Source: a virus
IMG/VR virus record: IMGVR_UViG_3300017971_000250
Location: 20,920 to 84,919 of that record
Strand: one strand, 5' to 3'
DNA length: 64,000 nt
Every line of letters begins with the position of its first letter. Position 1 is the first letter of the stretch. The notes under the pieces are model-generated. The model saw nothing but the letters and a program-made list of their open reading frames with translations. It had not been told where the DNA came from and ran no database searches. This document shows positions 23,511-31,678 of the stretch, in pieces. The translations under genes were made by a program, and so were the position numbers.

Positions 23511-25688
23511 CTAGGCCACCATCGTGAGGGTGATCGTCCCGATTGTCGGTAGCTCGCGCGCCGCCATCACCACGTCCGACGCGGGAGCCGTGAGCACGAC
23601 GTTTCGTGGATACGGGGCCGTGCCCATGATCGCCGCGATGATTCGGCTGCGTGGGATGTCCTCGCCGAAGTCCCACTCGTAGGTCACGCCATCGCTCCTA
23701 AGCGCCCCGGCCGAGAGGAAGGTAGCGAGTGCCGATTCGATCGCCTCCTGCTCGCCGCCGTAGACCGTAGCCGTGACGTCGATCGCGTGTGGGGTGTAGT
23801 TTGAAGCGGTCGCCTCGGTATTCAGGAGCAGCACGCCGCGCGTCGTCCGATCCGCCGTGCCATTGAAGTACTCCTCCAATTCGGTGAGGTAGTCGGTCGG
23901 CACCGTGGAACCGCCCGCGCCCACCACCACCACCTCGACCGTCTTGTCCCCGAAGCTCTCTTCGATCGCGAGCGCCCGCCCGAAGGGCTTGGTGCTGTCT
24001 GCGGCCTCGAAGTCCTTAGTCAACAGCTCGATGTCCTGCGGAGTGACGCCACGCCCCTGAACTCGTAGCTCGGCCGGGCCGGTGATCTTCGCTAGCTCCA
24101 GCCCCGCCTCCGTGGAGCCCTCCGCTACCGCGTAGCCGCTGGCCGCGCGCGGATTCGTGATCGCTCCGAGGTACGCATTACCCGCACGGTTGACCGTGAT
24201 CGTCCCCGCACCAACATTGCCATTCTGCTCTTCGAGCACACGATAGGCGGCGCTGATATTATCGGTCCCCGCATCGGGGGTCTTGCCGTTCGTCCCGTCG
24301 CCGAACTGGATCGTCGCTCGGCCGTCATTGTCAAATATCACCCGGAAGTGCTTGCTCTGATAGGTGGAGTTGATGAAGTTGTCGACCCGCGTCCACGCCT
24401 CGTCACCGCTACCCTCATCGACGTAGACGATCAACGTCACGTCGTCGATCACGGGATAGTTTGCAAACGTGAATTCCTGATTTGCCATCCCGTCCGAGGA
24501 GCCGAGCGGATCCTCAGAGTAGGCTTGTCCCTGCGTCGCGCTCGATAGCAGGTAGCGGTCTCCGGTTGATGGATCATAGGCAGCAAGCGAAGGGATCGAA
24601 CCGCCCGAGGCGCTGATCACCCGGAAGCGGATCCAGTAGGCTTCGACTTGCGCCCCCGTAGGACCAAGCAACAGCTTCTTCCAGTCCAACGTCGTCGTTT
24701 GCGGGAGCGTAAAGGAGAGCGATTTCGTCCCCGTGATCTTGAGCATCCCCGTCTCGTCGACGACGTCGGGGAATTCCTGCCAAAGCGAGCCGACGCTGTA
24801 GTCCTCGGTGTCGGTCGAGATCGTTGCCTGGCCTAGCTTGCCAGCCGTGTCGACCTTGTTGACCCCGCCCGAATAGTAGACCGCGAGGTCGTCCTCGTAG
24901 GCCCCGGTCAGATTGCACTTCACCCGGACGAGTGTGCCTGTGCGATCGCTCGTACCAAGCCAGTCGTTCAATTCGAGCGTGATGTAGGTCGTTTGATCCG
25001 TAACCGAATCGGGGGTTGTGTCTTCGAGGTCGCCGTCATAGTACTCCCAAACGCCCTGCGTGAGGCCGCTAGCGGCGGTGCTGACGTACATCGCCAGCGT
25101 GCTCCAGAGCATATCGGTGTGTCCGAAGTAGAGCAGGTCCCCGGCTTCAGGAGCCCCTGCCCATCCCGGAGTCACCGCCGCGCCGATGGTGTGCGTCGTC
25201 CATGTGCTCGTCGACTCATCATAGGAAAAGATGTCCGTAAGCTCGTCGGTCCGTGCTGTCGCAACATCTGTCAGCACCTCGAATTGGATCCCCTCCGTCT
25301 CGGCGGTCGCCTCAGTCGCAAAGGCGGAGTTGGCGGGGATCACCGTCGTCTGCGCGGTGAACTCGCGCGAAAGCTCGAAGAGTAGATCGGCGACGGCGGG
25401 GTTCGGCTGGTCGAGCGTGACGCCGATCAACGCCAGGTGCGCTGCGACCGAAGTCCGCAGACGCGCGGTCGTGATAAAGCGCTCGCGCGCAACGGCATCG
25501 AGCAGCACGTTGTTGAGGTGTGCCGCCAGTGCGACCGACCGCAGGATCTGGATGTAGGGTTCGGCGGGGTCCTCGTCGTCCAGGTCCGGGAGAGCCGTCC
25601 GGTTGTAGAGGATGAGGTCCTCTAGAATCTCGGGATAGTAGAAGCCCGAATACTCGAAGTCGGGAACTTCAATCGTGACCGATGGCAT
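23511..25688 (-). CDS. Baseplate J-like protein
   Basis: 725 residues, ATG 25688. It has the gpJ organisation: an N-terminal YYPEILEDLILYNRTALPDL and helical ILRSVALAAHLNNVLLDAVA, a central beta-rich part with FGDGTNGKTPDAG (the G-x-G region of gpJ proteins), and a C-terminal TVEVVVVGAGGSTVPTDYL and DIPRSRIIAAIMGT. It forms part of the baseplate wedge. It lies between the gp25-like and tail protein I-like genes, the canonical order. Confidence 0.9.
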   Translation of the reverse strand: MPSVTIEVPDFEYSGFYYPEILEDLILYNRTALPDLDDEDPAEPYIQILRSVALAAHLNNVLLDAVARERFITTARLRTSVAAHLALIGVTLDQPNPAVADLLFELSREFTAQTTVIPANSAFATEATAETEGIQFEVLTDVATARTDELTDIFSYDESTSTWTTHTIGAAVTPGWAGAPEAGDLLYFGHTDMLWSTLAMYVSTAASGLTQGVWEYYDGDLEDTTPDSVTDQTTYITLELNDWLGTSDRTGTLVRVKCNLTGAYEDDLAVYYSGGVNKVDTAGKLGQATISTDTEDYSVGSLWQEFPDVVDETGMLKITGTKSLSFTLPQTTTLDWKKLLLGPTGAQVEAYWIRFRVISASGGSIPSLAAYDPSTGDRYLLSSATQGQAYSEDPLGSSDGMANQEFTFANYPVIDDVTLIVYVDEGSGDEAWTRVDNFINSTYQSKHFRVIFDNDGRATIQFGDGTNGKTPDAGTDNISAAYRVLEEQNGNVGAGTITVNRAGNAYLGAITNPRAASGYAVAEGSTEAGLELAKITGPAELRVQGRGVTPQDIELLTKDFEAADSTKPFGRALAIEESFGDKTVEVVVVGAGGSTVPTDYLTELEEYFNGTADRTTRGVLLLNTEATASNYTPHAIDVTATVYGGEQEAIESALATFLSAGALRSDGVTYEWDFGEDIPRSRIIAAIMGTAPYPRNVVLTAPASDVVMAARELPTIGTITLTMVA

Positions 25689-25689
25689 C

Positions 25690-26085
25690 CTACACCTCCA
25701 CCTGCGCGACGCCGCTCAGCGCAGTCGCGTAGAGGATGCTGATTTCCTCCTCGCGCGTCGTTTCGAGATTGACGTAGCGCACCTCGCAGTGAAGCTCCTG
25801 GCTCACCTGATCAGCGGTGAAGATCGGATATCCCTGCGAGAGCCGGGCGCGGCCCTCGCGCTCCAGCCGCTTGAAGAGCGTGGCGATGTTGCGCGAGATT
25901 CGGGCGCGCGTCGTTGGATCGTCGACGTCGAAAACCATCGCCGACCCGATCCCGATATCTTGGAACGGATTGGAGCTTTCGCAATCGGAGAGGTTGAGCA
26001 CGATGACCTTGCGAAGCTGGTCCTCACCCCGGACCGTTTCGAGTCGCCCCGCACTCGCCTGTATTGGTATCCTTAGTCCCTTCAT
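25690..26085 (-). CDS. Baseplate wedge protein, GPW/gp25-like
   Basis: 131 residues from ATG 26085, which shares a base with the upstream stop (TAATG); the longer frame to 26184 overlaps the neighbour and is rejected. The sequence RKVIVLNLSDCESSNPFQDIGIG and ARISRNIATLFKRLE fits the GPW_gp25 family size and pattern. Position directly upstream of gpJ supports this. Confidence 0.8.
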   Translation of the reverse strand: MKGLRIPIQASAGRLETVRGEDQLRKVIVLNLSDCESSNPFQDIGIGSAMVFDVDDPTTRARISRNIATLFKRLEREGRARLSQGYPIFTADQVSQELHCEVRYVNLETTREEEISILYATALSGVAQVEV

Positions 26086-26411
26086 TATGTCGTCACCGGG
26101 TCGAGGTTCTCGTAGACCTGAAAGGTCTCCCGGCTCGACCACCACTTCCCCGTGGGGAATTCGAGATAGGCTTGCATCTCCCAAGGCCCCGCTTCGTCGA
26201 TATCACCGAGGACCGTCTCGTACTTCAGAATGCCGTCGGTGCCGTCCGTGTCGAACTCGGCCGTCTTCTCGATGATCGTTCCGCCCGGCTTCTTGAACCG
26301 AAACTTCTTGACCGTCGCCGCGCTGATGTTCTGAACGGCACCCTCCTCCATGATCCGGGCCTTGAGAGCGGTCCCGATATCTCCAACGTGGACTTCTTCG
26401 GTTGCGCTCAT
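26085..26411 (-). CDS. Small structural protein with BppU-N-like fold
   Basis: 108 residues, ATG 26411. Beta-rich sequence GDIGTALKARIMEEGAVQ, KFRFKKPGGTIIEKTAEF, and LGDIDEAGPWEMQAYLEF resembles the N-terminal domain of baseplate BppU-like proteins and related Ig-like phage modules. It overlaps the start of the gp25-like gene by one base and the stop of the repeat fibre gene by four. Confidence 0.7.
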   Translation of the reverse strand: MSATEEVHVGDIGTALKARIMEEGAVQNISAATVKKFRFKKPGGTIIEKTAEFDTDGTDGILKYETVLGDIDEAGPWEMQAYLEFPTGKWWSSRETFQVYENLDPVTT

Positions 26412-29347
26412 AGCTCCACCAGCTCCTTGTAGATTTCGCGGTCGATCGATAGGTCCATCTGCTGCACGCGGTTCAAGACCTGATCGACCTGCTGGTTCCG
26501 ATTCAAAACTAGGTCCGGCTGTGCCGAACGATTGATGCGGATCTCGACTAGCTCCGCCCGGTTCAGTTTCAGGTCCGCCACGAGGATATCACGAACGGCG
26601 GCTCCGAAGTAGACCGTAGCCGAGCCGAACGCGACTGTGGAGGCGATGCCGTTGCCCGAGCAATTGATGACCTGCATCAATTGCTGCACCAGCACCGTTC
26701 CGAAAACGACGCCCGACGCGATCCCGTTCGCCGTGATGTTGAGGTCTAGCTGCGGGCTGCCGAAGGCGGCGGTCGACGCGATCCCGGTCGGGGCAATGGT
26801 GAACCCGACCGAGGCCGTTCCGAAGGCGGCGGTCGACGCGATCCCACTCGGGGCGATATCGAGGGTCAGCTTTGCCGTGCCGAAGGTAGCCGTGGAGGCG
26901 ATGCCGCTCGGGGCGATGCTGAGATTTAGCTGCGGGCTGCCGAGCGTAGCCGTGGAGGCGATGCCGCTCGGGGCGATGCTCAGCTTGACGTGGGCCGTGC
27001 CGAAGGTAGCCGTGGAGGCGATCCCCGTACAGGTGATCGTTTGCGGTCCCGCTTCCGGCTGGACCGTAGCGGTCCCGAACGCGACCGTGGGGGCGATACC
27101 GTTCGCCGTGATGTTGAGGTCTAGCTGCGGGCTGCCGAAGGCGGCGGTAGGGGTGATGCCCGTGGGGGCGATGCTCAGCTTGACGTGGGCGGTGCCGAAG
27201 ACGGCGGTAGGGGCGATGCCGCTCGGTGCGACATCCTGATCCGGAGAGACCGTAGCGGCCCCGAACGCCGCCGTGGGGGCAATGCCCGTCGTAGTGATAT
27301 TGAGGTCTAGCTGCGGAGTCCCGAAGGCGGTCGTGGAGGCGATCCCGTTGCCGGAGCAGTCGATTGTTTGCCCCGTCGTGACCGAGGCCGCTCCGAACGC
27401 GACCGTGGAGGCGATCCCGCTTGCCGTGATGTTGAGGTCTAGCTGCGGGGCCCCGAACGCAGCCGTGGAGGCAATACCACTCGGGGCGATGCTCAACTTG
27501 ACGTGGGCGGTTCCGAAGGCGGCGGTAGGAGCAATGCCGCTCGGGGCGACATCCTGCTCGGGCGCTACTGTTGCCGTTCCGAAGGCGGCGGTAGGAGCGA
27601 TGCCTGTGGGAGTGATGTTGAGGTCTAGCTTCGCGGTTCCGAAGGCGACCGTGGGAGCAATGCCCGAGCAGATGATTGTTTGTCCCGCTGCTACCGTCGC
27701 GGTTCCGAACGCGACCGTGGAGGCGATGCCGCTCGGGGCGATGCTCAGCTTGACGTGGGCCGTGCCGAAAGCGGTCGTGGAGGCGATGCCGTTTGCCGTG
27801 ATGTTGAGGTCCAGCTTCGCGGTGCCGAAGGCGGCGGCTGGAGGAATCCCGCTTGGGGCGACGTTGAGGTCTAGCTGCGCCGTTCCGAACGCGACCGTGG
27901 AGGCGATTCCGGACGGAGCGACTTCCTGATCAGGTGCTACCGTCGCGGTTCCGAACGCGACCGTGGAGGCGATGCCGTTCGCCGTGATGTTGAGGTCTAG
28001 CTTCGCGGTTCCGAAGGCTGCTGTTGGCGCAACACCACTCGCCGTGATGTTGAGGTCTAGCTTCGCGGTTCCGAACGCGACCGTGGAGGCGATGCCGTGG
28101 TCGGTGCAGTCGATCTCCTGCGCTACTTGCGTCTCGACCGTGGCGGTTCCGAAGGCGACGCCCGACGCGATACCGTTCGCCGTGATGTTGAGGTCTAGCT
28201 TCGCGGTTCCGAACGCGACCGTGGAGGCGATGCCGTTACCCGAGCAACTGATCGCTTGCTCGGGCTTGACTAGGATCTCGCAATAGATCGCCGTGCAGCG
28301 CCCCGTGCCAAGGGAGAAGACGTTGAGATGAACGCCGCCCTGGTAGTCGTTGAAATAGGTCGGCGTCCAGGGATCGTTCGTGTGCCCGAAGTCGACGAGG
28401 TCCATCTTCGTGCGGAAGACATAAGAGCTTCCAGGATTGTTATTCGTGGTCGTCGTATCGTCGACGCTGTTCGACCGCGAAATGTAGCGCAGATTGATCG
28501 TCCCACCAGCCGTTTTCACAACATAATAGAGACGCAGGCAGGCGATCACGTCGCCATCGTTCATCCCGACCGTCGAGTAGTTTTCGAAGGTGACTAGCTC
28601 TTTCTGCCCATTCGTGAGAGAAGAAATGTAGTCGGAGTCGCTGGTGTGGGGCAATTCGTCGACGTCGGTGTAGTCACCACTCCATGCTGTATAGTAGCCA
28701 TTCCCGTCAGGCAGCGCGATCGGGACCTCGAACTCCGAGTCCATCCGGCTCGTGTCGACAACAAAATCGTCAATGTAGATCGTGAAGGCGCTAGAGCTTC
28801 GACGGATGTAGTCGCCAAAGTAAATCCGGTCGGCCGACTCGCTCGAAAAGTCCGCAGTCCCGGAGTACTCAAGATCGCCATTGATGTGAAGCTCATAGTT
28901 ACCAGACGCCCCGCCGTCGCACCGCACCTCGATCCGATACCAGGTATCGGTTGCGAGGACCGTCGTCCCGGTGCCCTGCTCGTTGCTGTTCTTGTCGTAG
29001 AGATTGAGCTTCCCGTCGCTGGTGAGCCCGATGTAGCACATCTGCTTATTCGTCTGCGTGCGATACTGGAGGATCTCTTCGTGGCCAGACGAAGGGCGCG
29101 ACGCCGCGCGGAGATAGAAGCAGACCCACGCCGGGCTGATACCGAGAAACGTCGCCAGCGTGCCTTCAGCATTGCCGGAGGCGTCGCCAATCGAGGCGTA
29201 GTTTGTCGTCGCGCCGTCACCAGTGATCTTCATAGACCGATCACCAGTGCGGACAATCGAAGACTCTAGTGCGACCGATCCGCTCGTGACCAGGAAGTAG
29301 GCTGTTAGGTCACGAACCTCCAGGCCGCCGAAGGCGCGCAACGCCAC
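26408..29347 (-). CDS. Tail/fibre protein with N-terminal lectin-like domain and 26 tandem 20-residue repeats
   Basis: 979 residues. GTG 29347 lies six bases after the HNH stop and has no good Shine-Dalgarno. Residues 1-210 are a LamG/concanavalin-like domain (TWYRIEVRCDGGASGNYELH, FTIYIDDFVVD), followed by another beta domain to about 370. From 28245 down to about 26595 the protein consists of 26 copies of a unit beginning Gly-Ile-Ala-Ser/Pro-Thr-x-Ala-Phe-Gly and usually ending Leu-Asp-Leu-Asn-Ile-x-x-x. Longer units carrying a Cys-Ser-Gly or Cys-Thr insert recur at intervals. The C-terminus (VADLKLNRAELVEIRIN) is helical. Likely an elongated virion fibre; repeat number may vary by recombination. 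Confidence 0.82.
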   Translation of the reverse strand: MALRAFGGLEVRDLTAYFLVTSGSVALESSIVRTGDRSMKITGDGATTNYASIGDASGNAEGTLATFLGISPAWVCFYLRAASRPSSGHEEILQYRTQTNKQMCYIGLTSDGKLNLYDKNSNEQGTGTTVLATDTWYRIEVRCDGGASGNYELHINGDLEYSGTADFSSESADRIYFGDYIRRSSSAFTIYIDDFVVDTSRMDSEFEVPIALPDGNGYYTAWSGDYTDVDELPHTSDSDYISSLTNGQKELVTFENYSTVGMNDGDVIACLRLYYVVKTAGGTINLRYISRSNSVDDTTTTNNNPGSSYVFRTKMDLVDFGHTNDPWTPTYFNDYQGGVHLNVFSLGTGRCTAIYCEILVKPEQAISCSGNGIASTVAFGTAKLDLNITANGIASGVAFGTATVETQVAQEIDCTDHGIASTVAFGTAKLDLNITASGVAPTAAFGTAKLDLNITANGIASTVAFGTATVAPDQEVAPSGIASTVAFGTAQLDLNVAPSGIPPAAAFGTAKLDLNITANGIASTTAFGTAHVKLSIAPSGIASTVAFGTATVAAGQTIICSGIAPTVAFGTAKLDLNITPTGIAPTAAFGTATVAPEQDVAPSGIAPTAAFGTAHVKLSIAPSGIASTAAFGAPQLDLNITASGIASTVAFGAASVTTGQTIDCSGNGIASTTAFGTPQLDLNITTTGIAPTAAFGAATVSPDQDVAPSGIAPTAVFGTAHVKLSIAPTGITPTAAFGSPQLDLNITANGIAPTVAFGTATVQPEAGPQTITCTGIASTATFGTAHVKLSIAPSGIASTATLGSPQLNLSIAPSGIASTATFGTAKLTLDIAPSGIASTAAFGTASVGFTIAPTGIASTAAFGSPQLDLNITANGIASGVVFGTVLVQQLMQVINCSGNGIASTVAFGSATVYFGAAVRDILVADLKLNRAELVEIRINRSAQPDLVLNRNQQVDQVLNRVQQMDLSIDREIYKELVEL
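26595..28245 (-). repeat. Tandem 60-base coding repeat, 26 units
   Basis: The DNA shows a 60-base period, one unit per 20 residues, encoding Gly-Ile-Ala-x-Thr-x-Ala-Phe-Gly cores. Units differ by synonymous and conservative changes. Some are near-identical blocks, such as the recurring GTGATGTTGAGGTCTAGCT on the plus strand. It is a protein-coding array and lacks the unique spacers of a CRISPR. Confidence 0.85.
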
Positions 29348-29353
29348 GGAACT

Positions 29354-29788
29354 CTACTCTTTCTCAAAACACCGGCCCCCCGGACAGTGATAGTCCGAAG
29401 ACCGAATTCCTGGAGGATCTTTCATTTTCCAAAGCTCCAGATTCTCGGGACGGTTATCATCTCGCTTCCCATTCTTGTGATGGACCCGTTCTCCCGAAAG
29501 AAGGGGGCGGCCAAGGATTCGAGACATGACAAAACGGTGTTCGAGCACATAGACCCCCCGTTTCCCCCAGGTGCTTCCCGAAGCATTGGGATGTCCTGGC
29601 GCATACCGCCAGATGTAGCCATTTGGTCCCCGAATTTTCTGTCGTGGCTTTCGCTCTCCCTGCCGCCATTCCCTCTTCCGCGCACAGGAACGCGAACAGG
29701 TCCTCACCCTACCATCGGGCCGTTGTTTGAATTCGCCACCACAAATGGGACAGATCGCGGCAACCCATCGCCTTTGTTCCAGTTGCAT
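29354..29788 (-). CDS. Free-standing HNH endonuclease
   Basis: 144 residues from ATG 29788, chosen because AAAGGAGGAACCGATCA precedes it; 12 more upstream codons lack a site. A Cys4 zinc module (CPICGGEFKQRPDGRVRTC, SCARK) is followed by GPNGYIWRYAPGHPNA and the HNH core EHRFVMSRILGRPL, VHHKNGKRDDNRPENLELW. It ends six bases before the GTG of the repeat fibre gene, whose own ribosome binding site seems to have been displaced. The coding sequence is visibly less GC-rich than its neighbours, consistent with recent arrival. Confidence 0.88.
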   Translation of the reverse strand: MQLEQRRWVAAICPICGGEFKQRPDGRVRTCSRSCARKREWRQGERKPRQKIRGPNGYIWRYAPGHPNASGSTWGKRGVYVLEHRFVMSRILGRPLLSGERVHHKNGKRDDNRPENLELWKMKDPPGIRSSDYHCPGGRCFEKE

Positions 29789-29838
29789 TGATCGGTTCCT
29801 CCTTTCCAAAGGAGAACCTACCAATGGGACTATAGTGC

Positions 29839-30273
29839 CTACAAGGCAAAGATCTTATTCGCGCCCGAGTCCCAGGTGACATTGATGTCGCCGTCGTTCG
29901 GGGTCACCGGGAGCCCCGTCGCCGTGTCGATGAAGGCGATCAGCGGGCTCGTCGAGGCGGTCCCCGTGTCCTTGTAGATCACGAGCGACTCGCACGGGTC
30001 TCCGGACGCGACCGCAGAGAAGACCGTATCAGCCGCGTCGAAGACGCCACCCGTGATCGCCTTCGAGCTAAGGTTCGCCGTCGTCGCCACGATCCCCGCC
30101 GAGATGTCGTCGAGGTACTCATCGGTCGCCGGGACCGGAGTATCGAGCGCGTGGTCGACAAGGCAGACCTTGATGTTGTCGTCGATCAGGTCGACCGCCG
30201 TACCGCTCGTGGTTCCGAGCGTGCCGGGGTCCATGATCTTCTCCTTGTACTTCGTGAAGAGCGCGTTTGCCAT
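29839..30273 (-). CDS. Conserved phage structural protein of unknown role
   Basis: 144 residues from ATG 30273 (AGGAGGAGGAAC upstream); the longer frame to 30396 is rejected. The sequence (IKVCLVDHALDTPVPATDEY, GGVFDAADTVFSAV, SPLIAFIDTATGLPVTPNDG, WDSGANKIFAL) matches a very common family of small beta-rich phage proteins seen near tail or head genes. Its role is not established. Confidence 0.8.
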   Translation of the reverse strand: MANALFTKYKEKIMDPGTLGTTSGTAVDLIDDNIKVCLVDHALDTPVPATDEYLDDISAGIVATTANLSSKAITGGVFDAADTVFSAVASGDPCESLVIYKDTGTASTSPLIAFIDTATGLPVTPNDGDINVTWDSGANKIFAL

Positions 30274-30284
30274 TGTTCCTCCTC

Positions 30285-30875
30285 CTAGAACACCGTGCAG
30301 GTGTTCGTCACAGGCAACGGCCCCGTTGGCGGCGGGGTCGTATCGAGACCACTGATCAGGACCGTCACGTCCGCCGTGGTCGCGTTGTGAAAGCACTGCG
30401 CGATCGCGAGCGCTTTCGCTGCTCCATCCGTGGAGAGATTATTGAACTCGGAAAGCAGCGCCGCCTGAAGCGACGTCCCGACGGCCGCTATCACCGCGCT
30501 CGTGTTCTCCACTGCGAAAATCTTAGTGCCCGATCCCTGGTTTGCACAGGGCGGACTTCCCGTCCCCGAAATCAGCGAGCCGACCGCGAAGCTCCCCCCG
30601 GTCCAGTAGGCGACGAATGCGGCCGCCATCGCCGCCGCCGCATCGGCCGCCGTCCAGGTGCTCAGCATCGCATTGAGCGCCGAGCGGAATCCGGACGGGG
30701 ACTTCGAGGCGACCGAATCGCCGGAGTAGTCCTCCGCATCGCTCGCGTAGGTGTCATAAGCGTCACGGATCCGGTCCAGCGCCTCCGAGCGCGTGCTCGA
30801 CCAGTAGAACCCCCCGGCCCCGGGATCGAACATCGGCAGGAACTCGTCCCGCAGTTTCGTGACGCTGAGGCTCAT
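30285..30875 (-). CDS. Unknown structural-region protein
   Basis: 196 residues from ATG 30875, overlapping the baseplate spike stop as TGATG; the GTG one codon earlier is the alternative. Ala-rich and helical in the middle (AADAAAAMAAAFVAYWTGG), with LRDEFLPMFDPGAGGFYWSS at the N-terminus and a Pro-rich C-terminus. It is not recognised, but it lies between the baseplate spike and a conserved structural protein, so it is probably part of the tail or baseplate. Confidence 0.68.
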   Translation of the reverse strand: MSLSVTKLRDEFLPMFDPGAGGFYWSSTRSEALDRIRDAYDTYASDAEDYSGDSVASKSPSGFRSALNAMLSTWTAADAAAAMAAAFVAYWTGGSFAVGSLISGTGSPPCANQGSGTKIFAVENTSAVIAAVGTSLQAALLSEFNNLSTDGAAKALAIAQCFHNATTADVTVLISGLDTTPPPTGPLPVTNTCTVF

Positions 30876-31678
30876 CACTTCACCTTGTGGTTTGATGAGA
30901 GCGCGCTCGACGGCAGGTTCGTCTCCGATACCGTCGGCGGTCCGCTCGGCCCCGTACCCGTAGGATGGATGTGCGCATTGTACTTCGAGACGTGACCGTC
31001 GAGCCAGGTCTTGACGTCGTCGCCCCGGAGAATCGCCTGGGTTGCTCCCTTGTCAAGTTTGATATTCGTCGCGTGAACCGTGGTCGTTCCGTCCGCCGCC
31101 ATCACGATAAACGAATCGCTCGCCTTGGATTGGATCGTTACCGTCCCATCGGGCTCCATCTTCAGAAGCGTCTCGTCCTCGGTAGACTGCAGCGTGATCA
31201 CGCCGTCTTGATCCATCTCAAAAAACGTGATCCGGTTCTTGTGCTTGACCGTGATCACCTCGGCGTCCTTGGTATCGTCGAAGATCACGACGTGCCCGCT
31301 CGGTGACATAAAACCCCGGCGCTTCGGGTAGTTGGCCTCCGTGAAATGCGCCGGGGGCTTGAGCGCCATCGAGAACGGCCCCGTCAGGTAGCGAGTCGTC
31401 TTGGGATTGGAAACGAAGCTCTCCCAGGGTGCCGAGTCCCCACTTGCCTCGATCAGCACCTCCAGGATCACGCGCGTCTCTAGCTCCGGGATGAAGAACC
31501 AGCCTGCCCCACCTGTGGCGTCCATCGTCGGCTTCGATGCGCAGCCGCCCGCAGGCGGGATCCAAAACGGAAGCGCGATGCCCTTGGCAACCAGGTCCTG
31601 GCACTCGACCTTGATGCGTCCGAGCTTCTCGGGATCGTCGTTATCCGTAACGATTGCGTTATAGCGTTCCCACTTCAT
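30875..31678 (-). CDS. Baseplate spike / gpV-like protein
   Basis: 267 residues, ATG 31678 overlapping the hub stop (ATGA). An OB-fold start (YNAIVTDNDDPEKLGRIKVEC, then GWFFIPELETRVILEV) is typical of gpV/VgrG-like baseplate spikes. A repetitive beta-stalk follows (FMSPSGHVVIFDDTKDAEVI, LQSTEDETLLKMEPDGTVTI, SFIVMAADGTTTVHATNIKL). It punctures the cell envelope at the tip of the contractile tail. Confidence 0.87.
   Translation of the reverse strand: MKWERYNAIVTDNDDPEKLGRIKVECQDLVAKGIALPFWIPPAGGCASKPTMDATGGAGWFFIPELETRVILEVLIEASGDSAPWESFVSNPKTTRYLTGPFSMALKPPAHFTEANYPKRRGFMSPSGHVVIFDDTKDAEVITVKHKNRITFFEMDQDGVITLQSTEDETLLKMEPDGTVTIQSKASDSFIVMAADGTTTVHATNIKLDKGATQAILRGDDVKTWLDGHVSKYNAHIHPTGTGPSGPPTVSETNLPSSALSSNHKVK

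Noticed and set aside
26595-28245. CRISPR-like regular repeats
   Set aside because: Period of 60 bases is coding, no unique spacers, and all units translate to the same protein motif.
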